NCBI GenBank assembly: GCA_022925895.1
Contig: JAKSYS010000059.1
Location: 1-64,000, forward strand
Length of the DNA stretch: 64,000 nt
Source of the DNA: Fragilaria crotonensis
Taxonomy: Eukaryota > Bacillariophyta > Fragilariophyceae > Fragilariales > Fragilariaceae
Direction: 5' to 3'
A program made the position numbers and the translations under genes. Shown here one piece after another: positions 22,444-33,282 of this stretch; the stretch's first letter is position 1, and every line of letters begins with the position of its first letter. The notes under the pieces were generated by a model, which saw only the letters and a program-made list of their open reading frames with translations, was not told the origin of the DNA and did not search any database.

Positions 22444-23117
22444 AGTTGAATGACCACCTTTGCAATCGCAGGCTGCTCAATTGGCACGGCGATGCCGTTC
22501 CTACATGAAAAACCTTTGCAGTTTTATGTACGAATGCAGTGAAGTCTATTTCATCAACTGTCACTACGCTACTGTACCGCTCCTACATGAAATCCTTTGC
22601 CATTATATGCGAAATCACTCAAGTCCAGTTCATCAACATCCACTGCGCTGCCGCTCCTACATGAAAACCCTCGCAATTATACACGGATGCACTCAATTCT
22701 ATTTCATTTTCATGCACTACGTTTGTCCCTCCAACATAAAAATACAATGGCAGTCATGTTCGAAATCATCACTCAAGTCCATTTCATCAACGTGCACGAC
22801 GCTGCCACTCCTACACGAGAAAACATTTTGCCATGATTCACGAAAGCACTCCAATTAGTGTGCGCTCTAAAAAAAACTCTTAAGAAAACAATTGTTGATA
22901 TCGTTGTTGACGATGAGTTCGTGTATTATACTTGAGCACATCGTATCAGCAACGTCGTTCTTGGATCACATTATCGTCGTCGACAAGGCGTATTCTGTAC
23001 TTTTAGTTTTTGCTAGAGTGTGATCCTTTTTATGCATTATCATTAGTTTTAGTAGTGTTATTCGCGCGATGTAAAGTCTATAGTCGGTGTTGGTTCTACT
23101 CGCGCATCACCATTTTT
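22444..23117. other. Duplicated downstream region of copy B, no gene
   Basis: Counterpart of 16519-17153. It holds the same loose repeats with catcaact and ccgctcctac blocks and then the 3' flank of the minus-strand gene. The two convergent genes end about 675 bp apart. Confidence 0.5.
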
Positions 23118-25385
23118 TTACCGTTCCATTTCATGTTGCTGGACGGCCCGAACAAGTTGTGCCATGATTGCGTTTTGTTGTTCTTGATCGGTAGTATTGC
23201 CAGGTGTCAGCATGCTGTTTTGCAGTAGGAGCTTCCCAAAGGCTTCCATGGCACCATGGACATCCTTGTTGGCCAAGGTCGATTGTAGGGTAGCCAAATC
23301 AATCATTGTATTGTTGTTGCTCGGAGAAGGAGACGCTGTTGGATTCAGCGTGGCGTCACCGCGATTCAGTGACGGTGTTGTTGGCGCTTCCGCAGTCTTC
23401 ACCACTTCAATGTCCAAACCCAAGGTGGGCGATTCCAAGTGTGCTTCTGGAATTGGCGCCACACCACCACTATAATTTGCATGATTATTGCTGTAGCTGC
23501 TTCGACGAAATGTGGGAGAAACAAAGGATGTTGGAGATCCAAAGAAGGCCGAGTCCACCGATGATGCGGCAGAAGATGAATCACTCCGAAAACTCATTTG
23601 AGTTTGCCACAGTTCCATGGGAAGGTGGTGGTGTTCTTGTTCTTCTTGATCGTCATTGTCAAACGCATCTATATCAAGTGTATCGTCGAGTTGTCGTTGA
23701 GTCATGATCACGGAAGACGAGGAGTAAATTTCGGCATTGGTAGATTCGGCTTCCGACGCTCCTCGTTGGAGTGCCTTTAAGAGGCGCCGCTCGTGTTGAT
23801 CAGGTGTCTGGTGCAAGGCTGATGTTGATCGAGCGGCGTACGGTGAAGTGAGTGCCGCTGCTTCAGATTTGACTTCAATTGACTTGTACTTGCTCTTTGG
23901 CGACGATGACGATTTCGAGGATCGTTTCTTCTTCTTTTTCTTGCTGGGCGCCAAAGGATCTGATTTTTTCATCAATTTTGTCACTTTCGGATTAAGAAGA
24001 ATGGGCTTGGCAATCTGGCTGCAAAATTTGGCCGTATATCCCTTGGGGATGGCCACGAGAACTTCACCTCGAATAATCTTTGCGCATGACACATGTTGTG
24101 ACGTTGGCGACGCGGCACTAGCCATCATGTCAACATCCAGAGTTTGGCCGTCGAGTCGGCACATTCCAATGTAGGTTTGGGTGGCCAATGCCGGTTCTGT
24201 GGCGTTGGGGGGTATGCATTGTATCAAATGGTGGACCGTCGTTTCGAGTGGGGCGTAAAAGACTTGAATGATCTCGAAAATTTTCTTTTTCGGAGCAACG
24301 AGCAGTATGAATATTTTGAAGCTAGCAGACGACGATGGTGAGCTGGTGATGGGAATGGAAGAAGGAGAGCGTTGTTGCAGTTGCTGTTGTTCAACTGTGA
24401 CATTGGGACGTGTCTTGAACTGAAGTTTCTTCGATTTTGAGGCCTGACGGTGCAGTGGTGACATGGCCGCCTTGCCTTCTGTGAGAGGGTATTGGATGCC
24501 CTCCAGAGGTGCATCGAGGGGACGGGAGTTGACAAGGTAACGGCCCTGTGCCGTAGGTTCGTGAAGAAATCGTTCAACGGAATCGTTGACTGGTTCGTCC
24601 TCTTCTTCATCTTCCTCCAAGATGGTGTCTCCGTTCATACGATTCGCCTGTTGTTGCAGTTTGAGTTGCCACAACTCCTGACCATCATCGTCGTGGTCGC
24701 TGTCGTTTTTAGGTTTGACGATATGTTTCCTTTTTTGTAGAAAGGGATCCATGGGAGAAAGAGGAATGTCTCCTTCGGGAATTTGATAATTGGTGCGTTC
24801 AATTCCGATTCGGTTCGAATCGGCACTGTTCACCGACTCGTCATCCTCCTCAGAATAACTTGGAGCAGATATACCTAGACGTTGGGGCTCTTGTTGCATC
24901 TGTTCCTGAATTGGAGACGGAGTAGGTTGTAATGCAGATTTTGCTTCCTCATCAGCATCATCGTCCTCATCCTCATCCTCATCATCATGGTCCAATTCCT
25001 GTGAATCACGGGACCTCCCAAATCCCTTGTTCTTCTTTGTTTTAATACTCTTCTCTGAAGGACTCTTGTTGTCTTCTCCAAACAACGCTCGTGAACTCGA
25101 GAGGGCGAATGACGCAAATATGCCTAGCGGTGACGCCGACGGATTGTAGTAGTTGTTCGAGTTGCCATTGAAATTGTCGTTGTCATCCCCTGGTGATACG
25201 AACGACGACGTTGTGGCCATGGTTCCAGGCGTCGCGGCTCCGTACTCGAGTCGAGATGAGGAAGTGGAGCTCTTATTGTCCCTGGATAGATTTCCGAGTA
25301 TGCCATTTTCAATGGAAACCGTTTTGGGAATGGGAGACGAGAACGACGACGGTGGTAATTCTTGTTTTTGTTCCTGCTGTAACAT
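23118..25385 (-). CDS. Low-complexity acidic protein with conserved core, unknown function
   Basis: An intact single-exon frame of 755 residues. Most of it is Ser/Gln/Asp-rich and probably disordered, with an acidic run at 132-147 (DHDDEDEDEDDDADEE). A compact ordered segment at about 354-472 (FKIFILLVAPKKKIFEIIQV, then IPPNATEPALATQTYIGMCR) looks like a small alpha/beta domain, possibly ubiquitin-like. A lysine-rich stretch follows at 482-488 (KKKKKKR), a candidate nuclear signal. The C-terminal 60 residues form two likely helices (LANKDVHGAMEAFGKLLLQN; QNAIMAQLVRAVQQHE). No signal peptide is seen. The last part is duplicated as a fragment at 17154-17498. I do not recognise a named family; a scaffold or regulatory protein is only a guess. 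Confidence 0.75.
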   Translation of the reverse strand: MLQQEQKQELPPSSFSSPIPKTVSIENGILGNLSRDNKSSTSSSRLEYGAATPGTMATTSSFVSPGDDNDNFNGNSNNYYNPSASPLGIFASFALSSSRALFGEDNKSPSEKSIKTKKNKGFGRSRDSQELDHDDEDEDEDDDADEEAKSALQPTPSPIQEQMQQEPQRLGISAPSYSEEDDESVNSADSNRIGIERTNYQIPEGDIPLSPMDPFLQKRKHIVKPKNDSDHDDDGQELWQLKLQQQANRMNGDTILEEDEEEDEPVNDSVERFLHEPTAQGRYLVNSRPLDAPLEGIQYPLTEGKAAMSPLHRQASKSKKLQFKTRPNVTVEQQQLQQRSPSSIPITSSPSSSASFKIFILLVAPKKKIFEIIQVFYAPLETTVHHLIQCIPPNATEPALATQTYIGMCRLDGQTLDVDMMASAASPTSQHVSCAKIIRGEVLVAIPKGYTAKFCSQIAKPILLNPKVTKLMKKSDPLAPSKKKKKKRSSKSSSSPKSKYKSIEVKSEAAALTSPYAARSTSALHQTPDQHERRLLKALQRGASEAESTNAEIYSSSSVIMTQRQLDDTLDIDAFDNDDQEEQEHHHLPMELWQTQMSFRSDSSSAASSVDSAFFGSPTSFVSPTFRRSSYSNNHANYSGGVAPIPEAHLESPTLGLDIEVVKTAEAPTTPSLNRGDATLNPTASPSPSNNNTMIDLATLQSTLANKDVHGAMEAFGKLLLQNSMLTPGNTTDQEQQNAIMAQLVRAVQQHEMER

Positions 25386-26098
25386 CGTACTGAGGACCGA
25401 TACTGAATGCTACTACTAGTAATATGGGAAAATGGGAGTCAAGCGCTGATCAATCGAGAAAGAAATGGAGCGATTCAACTTGTTGTTGTGCTTGTTGTTT
25501 GTTGTGTCCTTGTGTGTTGTGCACAAACGAGCGAGTATGTGATGTGTGGACACTTCGTTGCGCCCTTCAGTGCTGCCTGTGCGATACCAACATACAAACT
25601 CGGTTTCGTTGGAGCAAACGAACAAAAACGAACTGGGGTACTGTAGCTCTAGTACGTGCAAACGACGTGCTATGCCTGCGCGTCAAGTTTTTTGGATTTG
25701 AATCCTGCTGTGACGTCAAATTGATTCCTTCGATTTGTTCACACTCCACACGCGCATGTATGGTTGCGGCTAGTAGTAGTTGTACCATAGACCTGGTACT
25801 AGGAGCACTGCTTGCAATACGTCTGTACTTCTCCTCCTGTACTGTACTCCGGTGTTGATTTACTCGTGTGCGATACGAAGTACCTGGTACTGGGTACTTG
25901 TTCTCCCTTGCACTCCACCCTCAACACAACGACTCTGTAGAATCCAACTCCGAGTATGAATGTACTTGTACCTGGTACTCCAGTAAATTTGCTCAGTAAC
26001 GCTGACCAAACAGAGAAATGTTTCTTCCACGGGGAGGACAGTTCTCAGAAGTGAGTACTGAGTACAACTCCAGTTGGAGTTTGGAGTTGTATCATATG
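25386..26098. other. Upstream region of the 755-aa gene
   Basis: No gene is supported. The stretch is rich in short palindromic tacttgtac, ctggtact and ctccgagtac motifs, common in intergenic parts of this window. Promoter elements of the minus-strand gene presumably lie at about 25390-25600, but I cannot point to a specific site. Confidence 0.35.
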
Positions 26099-27277
26099 CC
26101 AGCAAGTTGCGGTCATTCTCTTTAAACACAAAACTTGTTGTCAGATGGAATCGGCATCGTAAAGGAAAGGCAATTTATTCTGAAAGGACGATCTGTAGTA
26201 TATGTGAAACATAATAGAATCGAAGATCCGAAATGTCATAGATTCCATATGAGTCAAGGGAACAATATCCCCGTATATAAGAAACAACAAATGATTAGCA
26301 ATGATGTCGAATTTCAGTTTACTTAGGGGTACATCCTAAAATCTCCATACAAGAAAACTGCAATCCAACGTACGAGTAGATGGATTCAGAAAGAGGCATG
26401 TCGGAATCCAACGTACTGAAGACGGAATCTGTCTAAACTCTAAAGTGAAACCTCTAAAGTTTTGTCTAATGTCTAAAGTGTTCCACGGAATCTCTCTAAT
26501 GTCTAAAGTCTTTAGAGAGAATGAGACTTTAGACAAAACTTTAGAGGTTTCAAGAAATGTTTAGAGATTCTGCAGATTCCGTCATGACCACGGACGAGTT
26601 TCCACGATTTCAGCTTAACAAGTTTCAGTACAAAATGACCATGGAGCGGTAATTCTCTCTAAACATAAATTTCGTCTCTTAGCTTCTACATACAATCAAT
26701 ACTGCGAAGAGGTGCCTTAAAGGAGATTACCGCACCTTCCACGGTCATTTCGTGCTAACTTGGTTAAGTTAAAATCGTGGAAACTTGTCCGTGGTCATGA
26801 CGGAATCTCTCTAAACTCTAAGTGAAACCTCTAAAGTTTTGTCTAATGTCTAAAGTGTTCCACGGAATCTCTCTAATGTCTAAAGTCTTTAGAGAGAAGG
26901 AGACTTTAGACAAAACTTTAGAGGTTTCAAGAAATGTTTAGAGATTCCACGGATTCCGTTAAGACCATGGACGAGTTTTCCACGATTTCAATAGGACAAA
27001 TGCATGTCGTACTTATTCCTAACAGCTTCCACGGAAGGTTTAGGTGTCATCCCTTGTAAACCGAAATAGACTTCAAATCATTCGTTCTATAAACAACACG
27101 TAGGAATTGTTCCTTTGTCTCATATCTATAGTAGTTGTGATATTGCAGACATTAAATTCGATTTCGTTTCTCTGATATGACAGATCGTCCTTTCAGAACA
27201 AATGTCGTTTCGTTTCGGATGTCGCTTCCATCTGTGAACAAGTTTTGTGTTTAGAGAAAATTACCGCAACTTGCAGT
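26099..27277. mobile_element. Foldback element with about 230-bp arms
   Basis: The left arm (about 26099-26330, from gcaagttgcggt and ctttaaacacaaaacttgtt) matches in reverse complement the right arm (about 27050-27277: aacaagttttgtgtttagag, ttaccgcaacttgc), with many mismatches. Inside are two copies of a 150-bp palindromic block and another inverted repeat. There is no coding capacity. This is the structure of a foldback or MITE-type element with nested insertions. I could not establish a target duplication, so the exact ends are approximate. Confidence 0.65.
26422..26968. repeat. Two 150-bp palindromic blocks around an inverted repeat
   Basis: Blocks at about 26422-26572 and 26802-26962 are near-identical in direct orientation. 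Each is itself palindromic: cctctaaagttttgtctaat pairs with tagacaaaactttagagg. Between them, 26578-26625 (tccgtcatgaccacggac) is inverted at about 26757-26804 (gtccgtggtcatgacgga). Many taaagt/actttag words give the region its own texture. Confidence 0.8.
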
Positions 27278-27806
27278 AATGCATAGCACAATCATCAATT
27301 AAAAGTTGTAGTAGACCCTATCCAGTACCGTGGATTTTTATGCAAAAATGTTTGAACTCGCGCCTCGCGCCTCGCGCCCCGTATGAATACACACCTCCTC
27401 ATACGTCAGTCCGAGGAGAAATATGGCGGTAGGAGGTACTGGTACAGCATCTGGTACTTAGAACACAGTGTCATATACTGAGTACTCCGTAGTAGTAGTT
27501 TTGTAGTGTATCATTTTTAAAACAGAGTATGGCCGCAATATTCAACTTGTGCGTCGTACGACCGCAGCCACAAGAATTGGATCCGCACGTGATGGAGATT
27601 CGACAAGCCAATTTCACTGACATACACATCACCTCACCTGAACTCACTTCCATCTACGTTGTACTCGGAGTTCCTGACACTCCAATAAGCTCCCGAAAGT
27701 GTTGTTCTCACTCATCAAAGGTTATTATAATTACTCCAAATTCTACGACTTCGGCTCCAACCTCTACTCCTGCTATCTGCAACCACCACAATAACAACCC
27801 AACACT

Positions 27807-28930
27807 ATGAATTGCTCCACTTCATTCCTCCTCGTCCTCCTCATCTTCAACTTCCTTTCCGAAGCAACGGAATCTAAAAAGTCATCATCGAAAGCCAAGA
27901 GAAAGTTGGTCCCGTACGACACGTCCCTCTATCTCAACATTTGTGTCGCGACCCATCCAACATCGTCGACACGACACTACAAAGCGGATAAGAATCATCA
28001 TCGCGCCTTGCAATGGTTGTTGCAAACATCAGGTGAGCGGAGCATCATAGGAGAAAGCACCCATCAACACCGGGCCGCATGTTGGATGTTGTATGGTAAT
28101 CCTCCTCGAAGTGCCAAGACAAAGACGAGTACTACAACTACCACTATTTCCACCAAGGACCAGGCTGCCATGGACAAGAAACTCGTCGTCAAGGCATCGT
28201 CCCAACAATTTGCGCAGAGGTACGCCTTGGCCGTGTTGTATTATGCCACTCAGGGGGATGACAAGTGGGAGATTAAAACCGATTGGATGTCTGGGAAGCA
28301 CGAGTGTTCTTGGTACGGGGTCGTCTGTGGTGACACTCCGTTGGATCGTCACACGGTTGTCGGACTCGACTTGGGATTCAATCAACTCAACGGACTGTTG
28401 CCACGCGAATTGGCCCTCTTGCAGAACATTATTGAAGTGGACTTTCATGGGAATGATCTGCAGGGAATTATTCCCATGGTATCATGTTTGCATGGAAGAA
28501 GTGCAAAATCTTGAGGTTGCACATGAATGGATTCTTTGGAGAGTTGCATTCGGAGATAGGACACATGGTCTCGTTGGAAGAATTGCATCTCTTTGGCAAT
28601 TACCTCGGCGGTAAATTGCCCAAGGAATTGGCCAAGCTTCAGAAACTTAGAGTCATTGACGTGTACGCCAACGCCTTCGAAGGGATCATTCCATCGCAGT
28701 TGGGAAGTTTGAAGCAATTGAAGGAACTCGATGTGCATGATAATTTCTTCATTGGAAGCATGCCTCGAGAAATTTGCGATCGCAAGCTAAAGTTCTTAGT
28801 CGCGGACTGTTTGGAGGGCGCCTACAAGGAAATCGGATGCACTTGCTGTACCATTTGTTGTGAGGGATTGCCCAATATGAAATGTATTGATCAAGCTACT
28901 GGAAAGGAAGTTATTGTCGGCATGCAATAG
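27807..28930 (+). pseudogene. Secreted leucine-rich-repeat protein, one frameshift
   Basis: The 5' frame (27807-28514) starts with a signal peptide (MNCSTSFLLVLLIFNFLSEA). A Thr-rich spacer follows, then an LRR N-cap (residues 139-176: RYALAVLYYATQG, W..., CSWYGVVCGD) and the first repeats (VVGLDLGFNQLNGLLPRELA). Just after GIIP the frame shifts by one missing base (about 28472-28478). The repeats continue in the second frame (to 28930: LEELHLFGNYLGGKLPKELA; LKELDVHDNFFIGSMP) and end in a Cys-rich cap, IGCTCCTICCEGLPNMKC. LRR proteins of this plan are usually secreted or membrane receptors. No transmembrane or kinase segment is present. Either a young pseudogene or an assembly error; apart from that base the protein would be complete at about 374 residues. 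Confidence 0.8.
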
Positions 28931-29324
28931 GGATTGCAGTAAGCACGTTATGGCTACTGAGGAGCACTATTGAAAAGGAGTGATAAACGAACGTAGATGA
29001 TACTGAAACACATATTGTTCGTTTTCTATGTATGCAGTAGCAGCATGCATGTAACACTGATCACTCGCCCAGGCATCACGGCAGCACTGTAGCGTCGACA
29101 TTTCCCGACGTAGGTTCCACATCTTCACGGGCTAGATTATAGAGAGCAAAACCATTGACAAGACAGCGGAATGTGAATCTACAGATGGCAAGCCATTCTT
29201 GTCACATTTTATGTATACTACGCATCCGGAAGTGTGCCTGTGCTCCCAAGTGTCTCGGCCGAGTTAGGCCACGCGACGTTCGCAACACCGGTTCCACATC
29301 GTCAGAATATTCTCCCATGACAAA

Positions 29325-31954
29325 TCAATTCTTGCTCTCGGCCAATGTTGATAGGTGTCTCGTTGTGCCATCAGCAGGTAAGTAGTTCAGGATACCATTC
29401 CAAATACGATCGGGATAGCTGGCACCGAACGGAAACTTGTTTCCATTGCTTCTGATAATTTTCAAAGAAGCATCCTCGGCTGTGACTTCGCCGTTAGTAT
29501 AACGCATGGAACTTTCACCGAGTGTTATGTAGAACGAGTACGTTTCGCCAGCATTGATGGTAACAGGATCCACATCCTTCTGGGGAATTGGAGTGGGATT
29601 TGGAGATCCCTTGCCCACTACCACGGTGTCAGCAATTTTCGTCCAGGCCGAGGCATCCCTTTCAAAACCCACATAGCTCCCCTTCTTGACGTACACGAAA
29701 GCGTGGACGCTTCCCGTGCTATAGGTGTGGATGTCAAATGAGTTCACCACAATGTTCTTCGAAGCCAACACCTCAATCATATTTCCAGCCTGACCATTGC
29801 CTCCGGCAAATGTGGTAGTCAGCTGCAGCTGCGCGTTATCGGCTGCTGATCCTGATGTCGTTCTCGTAGTGAAGGATCTTGTAGTGGTGAGTGCACTGGC
29901 TGACTTTCGGTAGTAGACAATACCGTTCCAGGCGCGGAGTGGGAAGTCTGCGCCAAAGAGATATTGCTTGGCATATCCATTCCTAATCGTCAAGTCAGAA
30001 TTGGATACTAGGGTTGTCCCATATGTTCTGCCCGCCGAGTATCGATTCAGGTTCGTGCCTTCAGTGAAAGTTACGTAGAAAGACCGAATAGTGCCTGCCT
30101 TGATAAGCACGGGGGAGAAAGTACCCTCCGGTAACATGCTGGGGCTGCCCATTCCGTTGGTTCCAAATGTGGCGGTTCCGATCTTCACCCATTTGGAAGG
30201 AGTTGACTGGGTACCAAGAAATCTTCCAAGAGAAATCTTCCTATACACTTCGACCGTCACAGTGGACGCTGAAGTAGCGTGCACGGCGAAGTTGGTAATA
30301 AAAACGTCCTTCGTAGCCCTAATATCGAACATGTTTCCGGCGGCACCGATGAATCCTCCCGCAAAGGTTGTAGATAAGGAAAGGGAGGTTGATGGCCCCG
30401 GATTGGTGACTGAAACAGTAGGTGCTGGTGTTGGAATCGTCGGTGGCGGTGCTGGAGGCGAAGTAGGAGGGGGTGCCGGAGGCGACGTAGGAGGCGGATT
30501 AACTGGAATGGACTGCCGATAGTTTGCATAGGCGGAAAGGTTGTTTCGGATCTGTTGCGCGTTGTTAGCTCGGGATGATCCAAGGGTTCTGCCGTTGTAG
30601 TTGATGTTCGGATTCGAAAAATATTGAATGCGAGGACAGCTTGGACTGCAGTCATATGCCAAGATAGAGCGGAATTGTGCTGAGGGATCCTGATACCCAT
30701 AGTTGCTTCCGCCAGAATCACCACCGGCATTCGCCAGATCGTGGTTGCATCCCATGTTGTGGCCAATCTCATGAGCAAAAGAGTAGTAACCTGTGGCACA
30801 GCTCCACTGCACAACAGAAAAGGCATCACCAGCAGTCGGGGTTGATGGCATATACCCTATACCACAGTACGACCCGGTGTCCACAAGCATGGTGACGAAA
30901 TCAGCACCATATTGGTCTCGCATGGCGTGCACGTAGTCAAGTTGGCCATCGCCATTGTCGTGGAGGAAACGAAGAGTGGCATCCCAAAAAATGGCGTAAT
31001 CGTTGAATGCAGATTCGAAGTGGGTTTTGACCAATCGGAATTTGGTTGGGATGCCGGAGAGTTCATACGCTCTGTTGGTTTCTGCCACGGCCAGAGAGAT
31101 GACTCCTTCAATCTTGGCAAGGTTTTGGGGAGTGGCAGCACATGTCCCGCCGGTACCTAATCCGGCTGCAGAGCACATGGCTCCTTTAGTGTAGAGCACC
31201 TATCGAAGGGAAGCAAAAGGAGTTAGAACAATCATCCATGTTAACATTAGGCCAAATCATATAATAACAAGTTGTGAGGACTTACCATGATATCAAGTTC
31301 ACTCGAACTATCCAAACGTCTCAAGTTACGACGTCCACGGCGTCCTCCGTCGGGCAATCCATCGATTTCGTCGATCGTATCCGGGTCAACATCATTGTCG
31401 CCTTCCACATCAGTTACTGGTCCTTCTAATTCCCTATCGAACGACTGCCTGACTTCCTCAGCAACGACATTTCCGTCTGCCAATGTACGAATTTGATAAA
31501 CTGTGCCATTCTTTTGCATCGTTCCAGTCGTCACCGTTTCCCCCCATCGGGTCTTTGTCTTGACCATGGTGAGGTGGTTGCCGGTGGTCTCGTCCATACC
31601 AAACCATGAATCAAAAGGATCTTGCTTTCGATCATCCCGTCTCATCCTCAATGTCTGTGAGTCTTCATCACTCATTAGCTGGACGTCAACATCATCTTCA
31701 TCGTCGTCAAGAAGCAACTCTCTCAAATCAACAATGGACTTTCGCCTTTTGATGTTTCCATCGGCGTCCATCACATCTTCGGGCTCTCCCGTGGGCTGGA
31801 TCTTGCGGCGGAAAGATCGGCCTGCCTTTTTGCGTTGGACACGGAGCTGGCGATTCTCATCACTGTCGCTCTCATCTTTTGGGGACTCTTTCACTGCCGA
31901 AACACATGATGATATTGTCAAGGCGAGGAGGAGAAGGCATGATACGAGCTTCAT
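29325..31954 (-). CDS. Secreted zinc metalloprotease (metzincin), paralogue 1
   Basis: A two-exon gene: exon 1 31954-31286, intron 31285-31200 (86 bp, gtaagt...gatag, phase 0), exon 2 31199-29325; 847 residues. MKLVSCLLLLALTISSCVSA is a signal peptide, so the start is placed there rather than at the ATG at 32014. An acidic prodomain follows, with basic processing sites (GRRGRRNLRR) just before the catalytic domain (LDIMVLYTKGA at the splice junction). The zinc motif HEIGHNMGCNHD lies at about 366-377, followed by CSPSCPRIQYFSNP. The Met-turn position reads SILAYDC, with Leu for Met. After a Pro-rich linker come two copies of a roughly 150-residue beta-rich domain (TTFAGG...AGNM.D...FDIHT...WNGI..Y). 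Likely an extracellular protease acting on matrix or environmental protein. Confidence 0.88.
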
Positions 31955-33282
31955 CCTGGATGAATTTGGTGCAACTATCTTGTAACAAGTTGCTTGGACA
32001 ATGATTGTGAGCATTCCATGGAGGGATACCTGGTACTGCGATGCGAAATCAACATTACGAATGACTCCCTGCGTTTTCGGGCCTGGAATCGATGACTGGG
32101 GGCAATAGAAAGAAGATGTCTGCGTCTTATCATTTATTATACCGCTAAAAAAAGACAGGTAAATTGACGTTATATAGATTTATTCCGTTGACGTCACACG
32201 ATCAATGTATCTACTGCCCGTTGCATCATTCGATGGTCTTTGCACTTTGCACTACGAGCATCCTGGACATATCAGGTAGCGGAATTGCATTATGCCTCAG
32301 CACATTTTTTTCACGATAGTCATACACAATTCTATGACTCTATGATGCACATTACAGCCTATAGTAAAAGTAATTAGGGAGTACAGTACGACGCCCTCCA
32401 TTAATGAATTTCTCAATGTATGGGAATCAAAATCAAGCACCAGGCACGTGGCCCAGTGTAGTACAAGTACAGTTCTACTCGGAAAACTCCGAATTTCTCA
32501 GCTTAGTAGGGGAGTACTCGTACTCGGGTCTCGGGTACGCTGGACGCTTCAGGCGTAAGAGACTTACAAGAAGATCAAGAATCAAGAAATGCGTTTCGAA
32601 ATTCCCGGGAGCTCGGTCCCAAGTCACGTGCCTCTGAACAAGGGGCAAGGGGCAGGCATGTCACAATCATTTGTGTCAAGCAGGTCGAAATAGATTAAGT
32701 TGAGGCGCGACTAAAAATGTCGATAGTCGTCTTTTTTCTAAATACGTCACACTCGTCCTGATTACATCTACAGTTGTATATAACGATACGAAGCGTCCAG
32801 CACTAAATGACAAGCGAGAACATGTACTCGAGCAAATGACATATGATGATTAACGATTAAGAATTAAGACCATCCCCACCGGTTCACGCTGCTTTATGTC
32901 CGCAGATGCACAGCTGTGTCGCGTGGCGGTCATGCACTGGGTGCTCAGTGCTCAGACACCATTGAAGGCTACCGGTAGTTTGCCTTGACATCGCGTTGTC
33001 CTGAGGAATTGAGTTGGAATTTGGGAGATGATAAAGCGATGTGCTCATGGTCAAAGCAAGTGCTTCAATCCAATTGAAACAGCGGATGATTCGGCGTGCT
33101 GCTGAAACAAAACTCTTGCTGGAAGGGGCAGATCGCACAGTTCTAAGATTGACTGTTGAGTGATCCTAGTTAGGTTTTCGTGCACATTCGTGAACATTCG
33201 TGAAAAGGGTATCCTTTGAGATTGAATAAGGTCTAACTTTATAATGTACATTCTACAATTGCATGGTACCATACCATCGCGG
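31955..33282. other. Intergenic between metalloproteases 1 and 2
   Basis: This holds the promoter of paralogue 1 and the 3' flank of paralogue 2. Apart from a TATA-like site at 32133-32141 I see no gene. Small ORFs at 32404-32637 and 32884-33272 have no recognisable content. Confidence 0.45.
32133..32141 (-). promoter_or_regulatory. TATA-like box of metalloprotease 1
   Basis: The minus strand reads tataataaa about 180 bp upstream of the ATG at 31954. The surrounding words (agcggtata... and ...gacgcaga) resemble those around the TATA box of paralogue 2, which supports a shared ancestral promoter. Confidence 0.4.

Larger units (their letters stand above)
19480..23374. repeat. Tandem segmental duplication, copy B
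   Basis: Collinear counterpart of 13615-17498, in the same orientation, with its start 5.9 kb downstream of the start of copy A. It contains the frameshifted CHAT-NTPase-Macro gene and runs into the intact 755-aa gene on the minus strand. Identity between copies is uneven: near-identical blocks in the Macro-coding part, clearly lower in the N-terminal half. Confidence 0.88.
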
